Positions 18,973 to 28,533 of a stretch of DNA of 64,000 nt are shown here, piece after piece; the first letter of the stretch is position 1; every line of letters starts with the position of its first letter. A program made the translations under genes and the position numbers. Source of the DNA: Albidovulum sp. bin36 (lineage in GTDB: Bacteria; Pseudomonadota; Alphaproteobacteria; Rhodobacterales; Rhodobacteraceae); assembly GCA_002238565.1 (NCBI GenBank), contig MPMP01000014.1:1-64000 (forward strand), given 5' to 3'. The notes beneath the pieces were generated by a model, which made no database searches, was not told where the DNA came from, and saw only the letters and a program-made list of their open reading frames with translations.

Positions 18973-19642
18973 TATTGCCGCCGGATATTCGAAGCGTCCT
19001 GTCCATGCGGCCCGCGAGTTCGAGATTGTGCGTCGCGATCAACGCCGCGAGCCCGGTCTCGTGAACCATGTCCATCATGGCGGCGAAAACTTTGTCCGCG
19101 GTGGCAGGATCCAGATTCCCCGTCGGCTCGTCCGCTAGCAATACGCTCGGGCGGTTCGCAAGAGCCCGGCAAAAGGCGACTCGCTGCTGCTCGCCGCCGG
19201 ATAAATCCGCGGGGCGATGATCGAAACGTCCAGCGACGCCCACCCTATCGAGCAAGTCGAGCGCGCGGGCCCGAGCGCTCGCTTTCGGGACGCCGCAGGC
19301 GAGCTGCGGCAGGATTACGTTTTCTCCCGCCGTGAATTCGGGCAGCAGATGATGGAATTGATACACGAAGCCGATCATTTGGCGGCGCGCTCTCGTTCGA
19401 ACCCTGTCGGACGCTCCGGTCAGCTTGGTTCCCGCCACGTAGACGGCGCCGGAATCCGGCGTGTCGAGCAATCCGGCGATATGAAGCAGCGTAGATTTTC
19501 CCGCGCCCGACGGCGCCAGCAGCGCAACGGTTTCGCCTCTGTTCAATTCAAGATCGACGCCTTTCAGGACGGGCAGTTCGGCATCTGATCCCCGATTGTA
19601 GATCCTCTCGATTTTCGAAAGGATCAGCGCGGGTTCATTCAT
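18965..19642 (-). CDS. lolD: Lipoprotein-releasing ABC transporter ATP-binding protein LolD
   Basis: 225 residues with Walker [11 protein letters not shown] (near 42-51), signature LSGGEQQRV, Walker [13 protein letters not shown] and an H-loop histidine (ATHNLEL). It powers release of outer-membrane lipoproteins from the inner membrane to LolA. Its 5' end overlaps the 3' end of the permease gene by eight bases, which fixes the pairing. The Walker A begins with Ala rather than the common Gly. The family includes MacB-type ATPases, but the linked LolC/E permease supports LolD. Confidence 0.9.
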   Translation of the reverse strand: MNEPALILSKIERIYNRGSDAELPVLKGVDLELNRGETVALLAPSGAGKSTLLHIAGLLDTPDSGAVYVAGTKLTGASDRVRTRARRQMIGFVYQFHHLLPEFTAGENVILPQLACGVPKASARARALDLLDRVGVAGRFDHRPADLSGGEQQRVAFCRALANRPSVLLADEPTGNLDPATADKVFAAMMDMVHETGLAALIATHNLELAGRMDRTLRISGGNII

Positions 19643-20906
19643 ATCTAAGAGATTCCAGCGGATTGAGCCGCGCCGCCCGGCGCGCCGGCGAAATCGTAAC
19701 GACGACGGACAGGCCGAGCGAAAGCCCGACCGCGGACAGCACGTCCGGCAAGGTCAGCTTGGCGGGAAGAGTCGAGAGATAGCGAACGCTCGGATCCCAA
19801 ACGCCGCCGCCCGCCAGCATATTTACGAATTCAAAAACCGGATCGATGTAGATTGCGAACAGGCTGCCCAAAACCACGCCTATCGCGGTACCGACGGCTC
19901 CCACCGATACGCCGCAAATGAAGAAAATGCGCATTACCGAGCCCTCGCTGAGTCCGATCGTTCGAAGAATGCCGATATCCTTTCCCTTGTTCTTCACCAG
20001 CATGACCAAGCCCGAAACGATGTTCGACGTCGCGATAAGGACAAGGATCGCGAGGATGATGAACATGATGTTGTCTTCCATCTCGAGAGCTCTGAGAAAC
20101 GCGCCCGAGGCGTTCTTCCAGGTCCACAGCCTCAGGCCGCCGCTCGCAGCGAGAATCGGCTCCGCAAGCTCGTCGATCCGTTCGGGATCGTCGACGAAAA
20201 CCTGTATTTCGTCGGCTGCGCCGGCCCTGTCGTAGTAGTTTTGCGCCTCCTCGAACGGCATGTAGACCCGAACGCGATCTATGTCGTATCGGCCGACGCC
20301 GAAAACATAGGCCACATTGTAGGCGCTGATCCTCGGAGAAACGCCGAACGCCGTCTTGGCGCCGTCCGGATTGACAAGCCGAATTGTCCGGCCGACGCCG
20401 GTATTCAGCTCCCGCGCAACCCCCGTTCCGATTGCGAGGCCTTCTTCGAACCGCTCCAGATCGCCATACGAGATTTCGGGATCGGCGATAAGCGGGAAGG
20501 AAAGAAGATCGCTCTTCCGAATTCCTAAAATCTCCACGCCCGCGTTTCGCCCCTCGAAAGACGCCAATCCTTGCGACCGGATCACCGGCATCGCTCGGGC
20601 GACCCCTTCTACGGCGGCGACCTTCTCCACGATCCGATCGAAGTCGCCTATCGTTCCGCCGCCCGCGCCGTAAGATGCGGAAAGCAGCGTCGCGTGAGGA
20701 TTCGCGCCGAGTATCGTGTTGACGAATTCGGTTCTAAACCCTGTTCGAACGGCAAGCGTCGCGACCAGCGCGAATACGGCGATGGCCACGCCGGCCAGCG
20801 AGATCCAGACCATGACGCTGATCCCGCCTTCCTTTCGCTTGGCCCTAAGGTAGCGCCACGCGACAAGCCATTCGAAGGCGGCAAACGGAGGCGTGGTTCT
20901 TGCCAT
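19635..20906 (-). CDS. lolC: Lipoprotein-releasing ABC transporter permease LolC/E
   Basis: 423 residues: one N-terminal membrane segment (near 28-50), a large periplasmic MacB-PCD-like domain (about 50-270), then three membrane segments with FtsX-like core motifs (ATSNIVSGLVMLVKNKGKDI, GILRTIGLSEGSVMRIFF). It works with LolD and accepts lipoproteins bearing no retention signal. Only one permease gene is present, as is common in Alphaproteobacteria, where a single LolC/E-like protein replaces the LolC-LolE pair. It is followed directly by lolD and preceded by proS on the same strand. Confidence 0.9.
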   Translation of the reverse strand: MARTTPPFAAFEWLVAWRYLRAKRKEGGISVMVWISLAGVAIAVFALVATLAVRTGFRTEFVNTILGANPHATLLSASYGAGGGTIGDFDRIVEKVAAVEGVARAMPVIRSQGLASFEGRNAGVEILGIRKSDLLSFPLIADPEISYGDLERFEEGLAIGTGVARELNTGVGRTIRLVNPDGAKTAFGVSPRISAYNVAYVFGVGRYDIDRVRVYMPFEEAQNYYDRAGAADEIQVFVDDPERIDELAEPILAASGGLRLWTWKNASGAFLRALEMEDNIMFIILAILVLIATSNIVSGLVMLVKNKGKDIGILRTIGLSEGSVMRIFFICGVSVGAVGTAIGVVLGSLFAIYIDPVFEFVNMLAGGGVWDPSVRYLSTLPAKLTLPDVLSAVGLSLGLSVVVTISPARRAARLNPLESLRYE

Positions 20907-20942
20907 TCGATCGTAATTCCTCGCCGAAGCGCGAGCGCTGCG

Positions 20943-22283
20943 CTAATAGGCCGCGTAAATTTCCGCGATTCGCTCCGCAGCGTGTTCGGGCGCGATGGTT
21001 TCGCTTTCGCCGTCTATTCGGCGCGTCAGTTCGACCGCGCCCTTGGCCAGACCGCGGGAACCGACAACAATTCGCCACGGCAGGCCGATCAAGTCCATGG
21101 TTGCGAATTTAGCCCCCGCCCTCTCCTCCCGGTCGTCGTACAGCGGCTCAAGGCCTTTCGCCTCCAGGTCGCGGCAAATCGAAAGGCAGACCGCTTCCGC
21201 GTTCGAGTCCCTTTGCGAAAGATTTAAAATCCCGACCGGAAAGGGCGCTACGGGTTCGGGCCAGACAATGCCCTTTTCATCGTGGCTCGCTTCGATGATC
21301 GCTCCGACCAGTCGCGAGACGCCGATGCCGTGCGACCCCATGTGAACGGGAACCCGCCTGCCCTCGCTATCCGCGACCGTCGCGCCCATCGGCTCGGAAT
21401 ACTTCGTTCCGAAGTAGAAAATCTGCCCGACTTCGATCGCCCTGGACTTGCGCCGCCTGACTTCCGGCACGGTCGTTTCAAAAAGCGATTCGTCGTGGGT
21501 TTCGTCGGTCCTGGAATACGGCTCCGTCCATTCATCGACGATCGCGCGGCAGCTCGCCTCGCTGTCGAAATCGATTTCGCGGCCGTCCAGATTCAGTTCC
21601 AAGATCGAATTGTCGAAAAATACTTCCGACTCGCCGGTGTCGGCGAGCACGAGGAATTCATGGCTGTAGTCGCCGCCGATCGGACCGGTATCGGCTCTCA
21701 TTGGAATCGCCTGGAGCCCCATGCGCTCGTAGGTGCGGAGATAGCTGACCATGTGCCGATTGTACGAGTGGATCGCGCTCGCCTTGTCCACGTCGAAATT
21801 GTATCCGTCCTTCATCAGGAACTCTCGCCCGCGCATGACCCCGTATCGCGGCCTGATTTCGTCCCTGAATTTCCACTGCACGTGATAAAGGGTCAGCGGC
21901 AGGTCGCGGTAGGAATTAACGTGCGAGCGGAAGATATCGGTAATCAATTCCTCGTTCGTAGGGCCGTAGAGCAAATCGCGGCCGTGCCGATCCTTGATGC
22001 GCAGCATTTCTTCGCCGTAGTCGTCGTAGCGACCGGATTCCCGCCATAGCGAAGCCGATTGCAGCGTCGGCATCAGAAGCGGGATGTGGCCCGCGCGAAT
22101 TTGCTCCTGGTTGACGATATCCTCGATTCGCTTGAGCACCCTGTAGCCCAGCGGCATCCAGGAATAGATGCCCGCGGCGGCCTGGCGCACCATGCCGGCC
22201 CTGAGCATGAGTCGATGGCTGGCTATCTGAGCTTCCGCCGGAGTTTCCTTGAGAACCGGCAGGAAGTATCGAGACATCCTCAT
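20943..22283 (-). CDS. proS: Prolyl-tRNA synthetase, short alphaproteobacterial type
   Basis: 446 residues, well short of the roughly 570 of E. coli ProRS because the editing (INS) domain is missing or greatly reduced, as is usual in Alphaproteobacteria. Class II motifs are visible: motif 2 ([21 protein letters not shown]) and motif 3 ([16 protein letters not shown]), followed by the anticodon-binding domain (from about 345). It charges tRNA-Pro in the cytoplasm. ATG at 22283 is followed two codons later by another ATG; GGAG upstream fits the first slightly better. The proS-lolC-lolD order is a familiar alphaproteobacterial arrangement. Confidence 0.95.
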   Translation of the reverse strand: MRMSRYFLPVLKETPAEAQIASHRLMLRAGMVRQAAAGIYSWMPLGYRVLKRIEDIVNQEQIRAGHIPLLMPTLQSASLWRESGRYDDYGEEMLRIKDRHGRDLLYGPTNEELITDIFRSHVNSYRDLPLTLYHVQWKFRDEIRPRYGVMRGREFLMKDGYNFDVDKASAIHSYNRHMVSYLRTYERMGLQAIPMRADTGPIGGDYSHEFLVLADTGESEVFFDNSILELNLDGREIDFDSEASCRAIVDEWTEPYSRTDETHDESLFETTVPEVRRRKSRAIEVGQIFYFGTKYSEPMGATVADSEGRRVPVHMGSHGIGVSRLVGAIIEASHDEKGIVWPEPVAPFPVGILNLSQRDSNAEAVCLSICRDLEAKGLEPLYDDREERAGAKFATMDLIGLPWRIVVGSRGLAKGAVELTRRIDGESETIAPEHAAERIAEIYAAY

Positions 22284-22352
22284 GGCAGCTAATTCTCCAA
22301 TTGCCCTTGCGGTCTCCGTGTAGGAAATTGAAGCTCGATCGGCAAGTGCGGC

Positions 22353-23900
22353 CTAGAAGGTTTCTACCCGCGGCCGACAATTCGTCGCCCGGGCCAGCGC
22401 ATGGAATCGCGACTGCGCGACCTCGCCGTAGAGGTCCTTCAATTCGCTCGGAAGAAAAAATACCAGGCTTCGCTCGGCCGGTCTGATGGCTAGCCGCCCC
22501 CGTCCCAGCGACGAGCTCACGCTGAACATGGATCCGAATCGCAGCGCCTTGCCCAGCACCTCGGCGTCCAAGATGCAGGGAGGCGGCAGCAGATTTTTGG
22601 CCAGCTCGTTGAGCTGGGGCGCGTCGGCTCGCGAATTCTTGTAGCGATGGAACAATGCCAGCGCGAGATACACGCGGCCGGGGTGGTCGAGTCCTCCCAG
22701 ATTGGCGCGCGTCGCGTTGTCGAAGCAGATTTCCGCCCGGTAGTCGGGATGCGCGCGCCAGGTCGTGTCGTGCAGCAGGCACGCGGCCTTGACAAGGCGC
22801 AGCCTCTCGGGTCCCCGCTCGGCGAAAAGAGGCAGCACGAATTCGTAGAGCGCATCGCCGAACTCGGGGAACCTCGCCGCGGACCGCTCCATGTAGCGGC
22901 AGGCCTCGATGAGCGGGTCCCGCCTGCGAAGCGAATCCGGCATTCTGTCGTAAAGCAGCCCTTCGCGAATGCCGTATGACGATACGGCGATTTCCTCCGG
23001 GTCGAAATTGCGCACGAGGGACTTCAGCACGGCCGAGGCGATCGGAACCAGCGACATGCGCTCCTGGGAAATCGACAGTCCGGAGCGCAGCCCATCCAGG
23101 TCGGCGCTTCGAATCCATTTGACGGTTTCGATGACGGAGCTCTTGGTCATCTTGTATTCGTGAAGAACCTTCAGCGGGTAGTTCCGCCGCTCCATGTCGA
23201 GGCGCGCAATCACGCGCCACGAACCGCCAACGAGGAATAGCACCGGGAAGCGGCGGCCAACTCGGGACCTCAGGTTTTTCAATTCGCGGCCGATGAATTT
23301 CCCCAGGCCCGTTTCGCCCGCCGCGCGGATTAGCGCGAGCGGGCCCAGGTCGGAGGTCGCGCAGTTTCGAATCCGGCCGTTCGCAATCTCGGCAAGCTCC
23401 ATCGACGTTCCGCCTATGTCGCAGACCAGTCCCTCGGCATCCGGCCAGCCTAGCAGCACGCCTTGCGCCGACAGCCTCGCTTCGCGCTCTCCGCTAGCCA
23501 CCTCGAGCGCAAGGCCTGTTTGGTCGAGCACGTCCTTGCAAAACTCGGAGCCGTCGATCGCATTCCTGACGGCCGCCGTCGCGACGCAGTTCAGCGGCTC
23601 CAAGCCCATGCTCCTGGCAAGCAGCGAGAATCTTCGGATCGCCTTCAATGCGCGGCGGCGGCCCTCCGGGTCGAGCCTGCCCGTTTCCGCGAGCGAAGCG
23701 CCTAGGCCGCACAGGATTTTTTCGTTGTAGAAATACGTCGGAGAGCGCGCCGCCCCGTCGAAAATCACCAGCCTTACGGAATTCGAGCCTACGTCCAGCA
23801 CGCCGACTCTCTGAAGATCGCCGTAGCCGGAATCCGGCCTGTCAGGCTCGCGGCGCGTCGCAAGCGCGCCGCCCTCTACCAATTCACGGGATTCCGACAA
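22353..23900 (-). CDS. ppx: Ppx/GppA-family exopolyphosphatase
   Basis: 515 residues. The actin-like ATPase fold begins with VGVLDVGSNSVRLVIFDG (near 32-49), and a second phosphate motif, CDIGGTSMELAEI, follows. The C-terminal half has the HD-like region (LVKAACLLHD). It hydrolyses polyphosphate from the end, or pppGpp. The start codon appears to be TTG at 23900, lying one base after the ppk stop with CGGAG five bases upstream, so the two are co-translated. The pairing of ppk and ppx in one operon supports a polyphosphate role. Confidence 0.9.
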   Translation of the reverse strand: MSESRELVEGGALATRREPDRPDSGYGDLQRVGVLDVGSNSVRLVIFDGAARSPTYFYNEKILCGLGASLAETGRLDPEGRRRALKAIRRFSLLARSMGLEPLNCVATAAVRNAIDGSEFCKDVLDQTGLALEVASGEREARLSAQGVLLGWPDAEGLVCDIGGTSMELAEIANGRIRNCATSDLGPLALIRAAGETGLGKFIGRELKNLRSRVGRRFPVLFLVGGSWRVIARLDMERRNYPLKVLHEYKMTKSSVIETVKWIRSADLDGLRSGLSISQERMSLVPIASAVLKSLVRNFDPEEIAVSSYGIREGLLYDRMPDSLRRRDPLIEACRYMERSAARFPEFGDALYEFVLPLFAERGPERLRLVKAACLLHDTTWRAHPDYRAEICFDNATRANLGGLDHPGRVYLALALFHRYKNSRADAPQLNELAKNLLPPPCILDAEVLGKALRFGSMFSVSSSLGRGRLAIRPAERSLVFFLPSELKDLYGEVAQSRFHALARATNCRPRVETF

Positions 23901-23901
23901 C

Positions 23902-26079
23902 TTAGCTCCGGGATTTGGCCAGGATCACGGCATCCTTGTATCCGGCGGTGCCGCGTCCTGAAAGGGAAGGGTTTTCCATAAAGAACTTGTGGCAATTGAA
24001 CGGCTCGGGGCCGTTTCCGCCGCTGTGCCGAACGTAGCTCCCGTCGGGCAGCAAGACCCAGCTTTGCGCCTGGTCGGCGAGATTGGCGGCCATGATCTGC
24101 CCCATGATCTGATTTTTCACGGTCGGATTCGTGATTGATACCAGCGTTTCCACCCTGCGGCTCAGATTTCGCTCCATCCAGTCCGCGGACGACATGAATA
24201 CCAAGGATCTTTTCGAAGGAATTCGCGCTCCGTTCGCGAAGCAGACGATTCGGGAATGCTCCAGGAATCTGCCGACAACGGATTTGACCCTGATATTTTC
24301 GGACAGCCCGCGCACGCCCGGCCGAATCCCGCAAATTCCTCTTACGACAAGGCTGACCTTGACGCCTGCGGCGCTGGCCTCGTACAGCGCGTCGATAACG
24401 TCGGGATCGATGATCGAATTCAGCTTTGCCCAAATCTCGGCGGGCTTCCCCTTACCGGCAAATTCGATCTCGTTTCGAATGCAGGTCATGAGGCGGCTCC
24501 GCAAATCGAGCGGCGCTATCGCGAGGTGGTTCAAATTTTCGGGCTTCGCGTATCCGGAAACGTAGTTGACCAGCTTGATGGCGTCCCGCCCGACGGACGG
24601 GTCGCACGTGAAAAGGCTCAAATCGGTATAGATCCGGGCGGTTATCGGGTGGTAGTTGCCGGTGCCGTAGTGGGTATAGATGGCGATTTGGTCCCCTTCC
24701 CTGCGCACGACCGACGACACCTTCGCATGCGTTTTCAAATCGATGAATCCGTAGACGACATGCGCGCCCGCGCGCTCGAGCCGCCTCGATTGCCGGATAT
24801 TCGCCGCTTCGTCGAATCTGGCCTTGAGTTCGATCAGCGCCGTTACGGATTTTCCCGCTTCCGCGGCTTCGCATAGCGCATCGACGATCGGGCTGTTGTA
24901 GGATGTCCGGTATAGAGTCTGCTTTATAGCCAGTACGTTCGGGTCGGTGGCGGCTTGCACGAGGAATCTGACAACAAGGTCGAAAGTTTCGTACGGGTGC
25001 TGGAGCAGCATGTCCTTTTGCCTAATCGCGGCGAACATATCTCCGTCGTGGTCCATGACGCGCTCCGGCATTCTTGGCGTGTAGTTCGGCCACAGGAGAT
25101 CCGGCCGAGTGTCGACCAATAGCTCGCTTAGGTCCGCGAGACCGTTCATTCCCTCGAATTCGAATGATTCCTCTTCCTTTACTCCAAGCGATTCCATCAC
25201 GAGAACTCGAAGTTTCGGCGGAGCGCCGCTCGAGAGGGAAAGCCTGACCGCTTCGCCCCTGCGCCTCCGCTTCAAAGCCGTTTCGAATTCCCGAACCAGG
25301 TCTTCGGCTTCCTCCTCGACCTCCAAATCGCTGTCGCGCAGAACGCGGAACGCGCAATGGCCCTTGGCGGCGTATCCCGGAAAAATGTACGACACGAATT
25401 CCAGAAGCAATTCCTCCAGCGGAAGAAATCGAATGATGCCGCCATCTACGTTCGGAAGCCTAATGAAGCGGTCGATCTGATTGGGAATCGGAAGAAGCGC
25501 CTTCAGCGAACGCTTGTCGGAGGATCTTTCCAGTTCGAGGGCGAGGCAGAATCCCTCGTTCGGAATGAACGGGAACGGATGCGCCGGGTCTATCGCGAGC
25601 GGCGTCAGTATCGGAAAAACCTTGTTCACGAAAACCGAGTCGAGAAACTTTCTGTCCGCCGCGTCCAAGTCCTCGACGGCGACGAGCTTGATACCGTTCG
25701 CATCCAGCTCTCGGCGCAGGGCGCACCATGCCCTTTGCTGCGCGTTCATCAGATCTCGGGCGTCGCGCTCGATCAGTTCGAGCTGCTGAACCGGCATCAG
25801 CCCGTCGGAGGCGGTCTTCTGGCTTCCTGTTCGCGCGAGCTCCTGAAGCCCTGCTACGCGAACCGTATAGAATTCGTCCAGATTCGATGCGGATATCGAT
25901 ACGAATCTAACTCTTTCGAGCAGCGGAACATTTGGATTCGAGGCTTCTTCAAGAACCCGTCGATTGAAGGCGAGCCACGACAATTCCCGGTTGAAAAACC
26001 GGTCGGGGCCGGAAAGATCCATGCCCGGCAGATCTACCGGATCAAGAAAGCCCTCGTTTAGAAAGTCGGAATTCACCAT
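23902..26079 (-). CDS. ppk1: Polyphosphate kinase 1
   Basis: 725 residues with the N, head and two PLD-like catalytic domains of PPK1. Visible marks are the N-terminal FFNRELSWLAFNRRVLEEA, the phosphorylated-histidine region THAKVSSVVRREGD, and THYGTGNYHP. It makes polyphosphate reversibly from ATP at the membrane or in the cytoplasm. It sits between hdaA (15 bases upstream) and ppx (one base downstream), the order commonly seen in Alphaproteobacteria. Length is normal and no key motif is missing. Confidence 0.95.
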   Translation of the reverse strand: MVNSDFLNEGFLDPVDLPGMDLSGPDRFFNRELSWLAFNRRVLEEASNPNVPLLERVRFVSISASNLDEFYTVRVAGLQELARTGSQKTASDGLMPVQQLELIERDARDLMNAQQRAWCALRRELDANGIKLVAVEDLDAADRKFLDSVFVNKVFPILTPLAIDPAHPFPFIPNEGFCLALELERSSDKRSLKALLPIPNQIDRFIRLPNVDGGIIRFLPLEELLLEFVSYIFPGYAAKGHCAFRVLRDSDLEVEEEAEDLVREFETALKRRRRGEAVRLSLSSGAPPKLRVLVMESLGVKEEESFEFEGMNGLADLSELLVDTRPDLLWPNYTPRMPERVMDHDGDMFAAIRQKDMLLQHPYETFDLVVRFLVQAATDPNVLAIKQTLYRTSYNSPIVDALCEAAEAGKSVTALIELKARFDEAANIRQSRRLERAGAHVVYGFIDLKTHAKVSSVVRREGDQIAIYTHYGTGNYHPITARIYTDLSLFTCDPSVGRDAIKLVNYVSGYAKPENLNHLAIAPLDLRSRLMTCIRNEIEFAGKGKPAEIWAKLNSIIDPDVIDALYEASAAGVKVSLVVRGICGIRPGVRGLSENIRVKSVVGRFLEHSRIVCFANGARIPSKRSLVFMSSADWMERNLSRRVETLVSITNPTVKNQIMGQIMAANLADQAQSWVLLPDGSYVRHSGGNGPEPFNCHKFFMENPSLSGRGTAGYKDAVILAKSRS

Positions 26080-26094
26080 TGCAGCACCCCCCGG

Positions 26095-26805
26095 TCAGCG
26101 CGCAAGCTCGGAAAGTCTTGCTTCGGCAAGCAGTTCCGATGCGATGCCGCGAGTAACCGGCCTTCCCTTGGCAAGCGAAAGACTATCAAGCGCTGCCGCT
26201 ACTCCTTGAACGGCGTAGCAGCTTCGCTCGATTCTGGCAAGAATATAAGACGCGGTGGACCGCGAAATGGAAATTTGCCGATCCGAAAAATGCTTGATCA
26301 AAAGAGCCTCCAAGTGCTGATCGTCCGGCTTGCTCAAAACGGCGACGTGGCTGGCCGCCATCCGGCTTCGCAAGTCCGGCAGCGAAATCGCCCATCGCGA
26401 AGGCATGGCGCGGGAAGTCATGAGCAGGTTTCCGCCGGTTTCGGCCAGATAATTATGCAGCCCTAGCAAAGCTTCTTCGAGAGCGTCGAAACCGGACACC
26501 GAATCCGCGCTTTCGACCGCTACGCCCTTTGACTTCACCAATCTTCGAATATCGGCTGAATCCAGTTCTTTCGCCTCAATTATTTCGGCTCCCGATCGCC
26601 GTCTCCAAATGTTGGCCAAGTGGGTTTTGCCCGAGCATGCCTCCCCAACGATAGCAAGCTTTCCATTCGGCCAGCTGCCGGGATCGGATATCAACCGGAA
26701 CGCCGCCCTGTTGCAATCGGAAACGAAAAAATCCTCCGCCTCCATCGACGGCACGGCGGCTAGGTCGAACGCTCTTTCCTCTAGATTAGGCAGGGGTTCA
26801 TTCAC
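26095..26805 (-). CDS. hdaA: HdaA-type DnaA-related regulatory ATPase
   Basis: 236 residues, a DnaA-like AAA+ domain without the DNA-binding domain. Walker A is GEACSGKTHLA (near 54-64), and the DnaA-family helix LPDLRSRMA is present. HdaA/Hda proteins work with the sliding clamp to promote ATP hydrolysis on DnaA and stop re-initiation. The start is GTG at 26805, overlapping the PerM stop by eight bases; the frame is open further upstream but has no plausible start. The usual N-terminal clamp-binding motif is not obvious here. Position between PerM and ppk is typical. Confidence 0.85.
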   Translation of the reverse strand: MNEPLPNLEERAFDLAAVPSMEAEDFFVSDCNRAAFRLISDPGSWPNGKLAIVGEACSGKTHLANIWRRRSGAEIIEAKELDSADIRRLVKSKGVAVESADSVSGFDALEEALLGLHNYLAETGGNLLMTSRAMPSRWAISLPDLRSRMAASHVAVLSKPDDQHLEALLIKHFSDRQISISRSTASYILARIERSCYAVQGVAAALDSLSLAKGRPVTRGIASELLAEARLSELAR

Positions 26806-27862
26806 TGTTCGAAAATCCCCGGTAGAGCTTGCCCCGCAAATACTGCGAGACGCCGAATCGGAAGAAGACTCCGAGTGCCGCCGCGGCGGGCACGGCCACG
26901 AGCATGCCGACGAAACCGTACAGGCCCCCGAACGCCGAAAGCGCGAAAAGCAGCCATACTGGATGCAGCTTGATCGACTTTCCAACAAGTTTAGGCGTCA
27001 GATAATATTGCTCGACTAGCTGCCCCGCCAGAAAAATCGCCGCGACGGCGATAATGAATAACGGTTCGTTCCAGAACTGGAACGTCGCCAATCCAATCGA
27101 TAGCAATCCGCCGCCCACGGATCCGACAAACGGAATAAACGAAAGCAGGCCGGCTAGAAAGCCAACGATGATCCCGAATTGCAGCCCAACAAGCGTTAGC
27201 AATGCCCCGTAGAAAATGGCAAGGATCGCGCAAACCGTAATTTGGCCGCGAACGAAGCCGGCGAGCACCTCGTCGACCTCTACGATGATTTTCCGGATAT
27301 CGTCGGCATGGTCCCTCGGAAGCCATCCATCGATTTTTTCGACGAGACGATTCCAGTCCAGGAGCAAGTAGAACGCGACGACCGGCACGATGACGACGAA
27401 AACCGCAGCATTGATCGCTCCCTGCACCGATGCAACCAAGGTACCGACCAGCTTTGCGCCCTGAGACCGCACGATATCGCCCAGCCCGCCGAGCGACCGC
27501 TCAAGTATAGCTCCGTAGTCCGCGACATTGCTCGGAAGGTGTTCCTGCAGGAAAGATTCCAATCCGTTCATTATTGACGGCATGGCGTCGACCAAGGACG
27601 AAAACTGCACCAGCAGGAGAGGAACGACGAGAAGGCCTGCCGCGACGAAGAATAGAAGCATAAGCGCGATGATAATGACGGATGCCAAAGCTCTGGGAAT
27701 GCCTGCGGATTCCATTTTGTCCGCAATCGGATCAAGCAGGTAGGCGACGGCGCTCGCAACAATAAATGGAAACAACATGTCCTTCAGCAGCCAAACAGCC
27801 AGCAAGAACGCAATCGTACCTATGCCCCACCAGCGTAATTGTTGGCTTGTTGACAATGCCAT
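26798..27862 (-). CDS. AI-2E/PerM-family transporter
   Basis: 354 residues with about eight membrane segments: two at the start (WWGIGTIAFLLAVWLLK and LFPFIVASAVAYLLDPIAD), a soluble stretch near 90-150, then the remaining cluster with the family signature near 230-300 (GLLSFIPFVGSVGGGLL). PerM/YdiK/TqsA proteins are inner-membrane permeases of uncertain substrate. I start at ATG 27862; the frame stays open upstream but that part lacks membrane character. It heads the PerM-hdaA-ppk-ppx run. Confidence 0.88.
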   Translation of the reverse strand: MALSTSQQLRWWGIGTIAFLLAVWLLKDMLFPFIVASAVAYLLDPIADKMESAGIPRALASVIIIALMLLFFVAAGLLVVPLLLVQFSSLVDAMPSIMNGLESFLQEHLPSNVADYGAILERSLGGLGDIVRSQGAKLVGTLVASVQGAINAAVFVVIVPVVAFYLLLDWNRLVEKIDGWLPRDHADDIRKIIVEVDEVLAGFVRGQITVCAILAIFYGALLTLVGLQFGIIVGFLAGLLSFIPFVGSVGGGLLSIGLATFQFWNEPLFIIAVAAIFLAGQLVEQYYLTPKLVGKSIKLHPVWLLFALSAFGGLYGFVGMLVAVPAAAALGVFFRFGVSQYLRGKLYRGFSNSE

Positions 27863-28056
27863 GGCGCGGCCCCCGCAGATTGGAACAATTGGATTCAATA
27901 GGACCGATACATAAGCGACGCGCTCGCATTCCTCAAGCAGCCGCGGTCGCCGGATTCGGGAAACCATGCAAAGAGCGTCGCCCGAATACGCGGCTTCCCG
28001 AAGCCGACGAACTCTTACGTGGAGGTTGGCCGGGGCGAAAAGACAGACTTGGTCGC

Positions 28057-28452
28057 GCCATAATGGCGGCTTCATTGTACGGTGGTGGTTACGACTTCGC
28101 TGATGGTGGAAAGGCTACGGCTGAACGGGTCCAGCGCAGAGAATACCACCATCTTTTCCCTAGAAGATTTGTGGAACAATCCTATCCAGATCATGTAGTA
28201 AACTGTGCAATGAACTGTGCATTGATATCATGGAAGACGAATCGAAAAATTGCAGCAAAATCACCAAAACAATATATTGATGAACGAGCTTCTGATGCAA
28301 ATGCTAGCGAAGAAGATGTTCGATTTCGATAGGAGAGTCACCTAGTTCCATACGATGAGTTGATTGCCGGAAACTTTGAGGCGTTCCTTGCCGCACGATC
28401 CGAAAAAATACACGCGAGCATGACACAGCTTACCCCGGGGCACATGCCTTAA
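28057..28452 (+). pseudogene. 3' remnant of a DUF262/DUF1524 (GmrSD-like) gene with in-frame amber stop
   Basis: The frame from about 28057 gives ASLYGGGYDFADGG, then QRREYHHLFPRRF, and later NCALISWKTNRKIA. This matches the HNH-like C-terminal region of DUF262/DUF1524 proteins (H-H-x-F-P and the L-x-S-x-x-T-N-R-K-I motif). A TAG at 28330-28332 interrupts it, yet the same frame continues with LVPYDELIAGNFEAFLAAR and stops at TAA 28450-28452, a plausible natural C-terminus. No N-terminal DUF262 part exists upstream, where the PerM gene lies instead. It is visibly more AT-rich than its surroundings. GmrSD enzymes cut modified phage DNA. Confidence 0.65.
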
Positions 28453-28533
28453 TGGTGGCGCACCCTAGCCTCACGTCCGTAGGTGACTGTGTCTGTCGCC
28501 TGCACATTCTGGACTGCTGACAATTCCGTCCCC

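Noticed and set aside
21916-23220. A 434-codon frame across proS and ppx
   Set aside because: It overlaps two well-supported genes in other frames and has a biased, motif-free composition.
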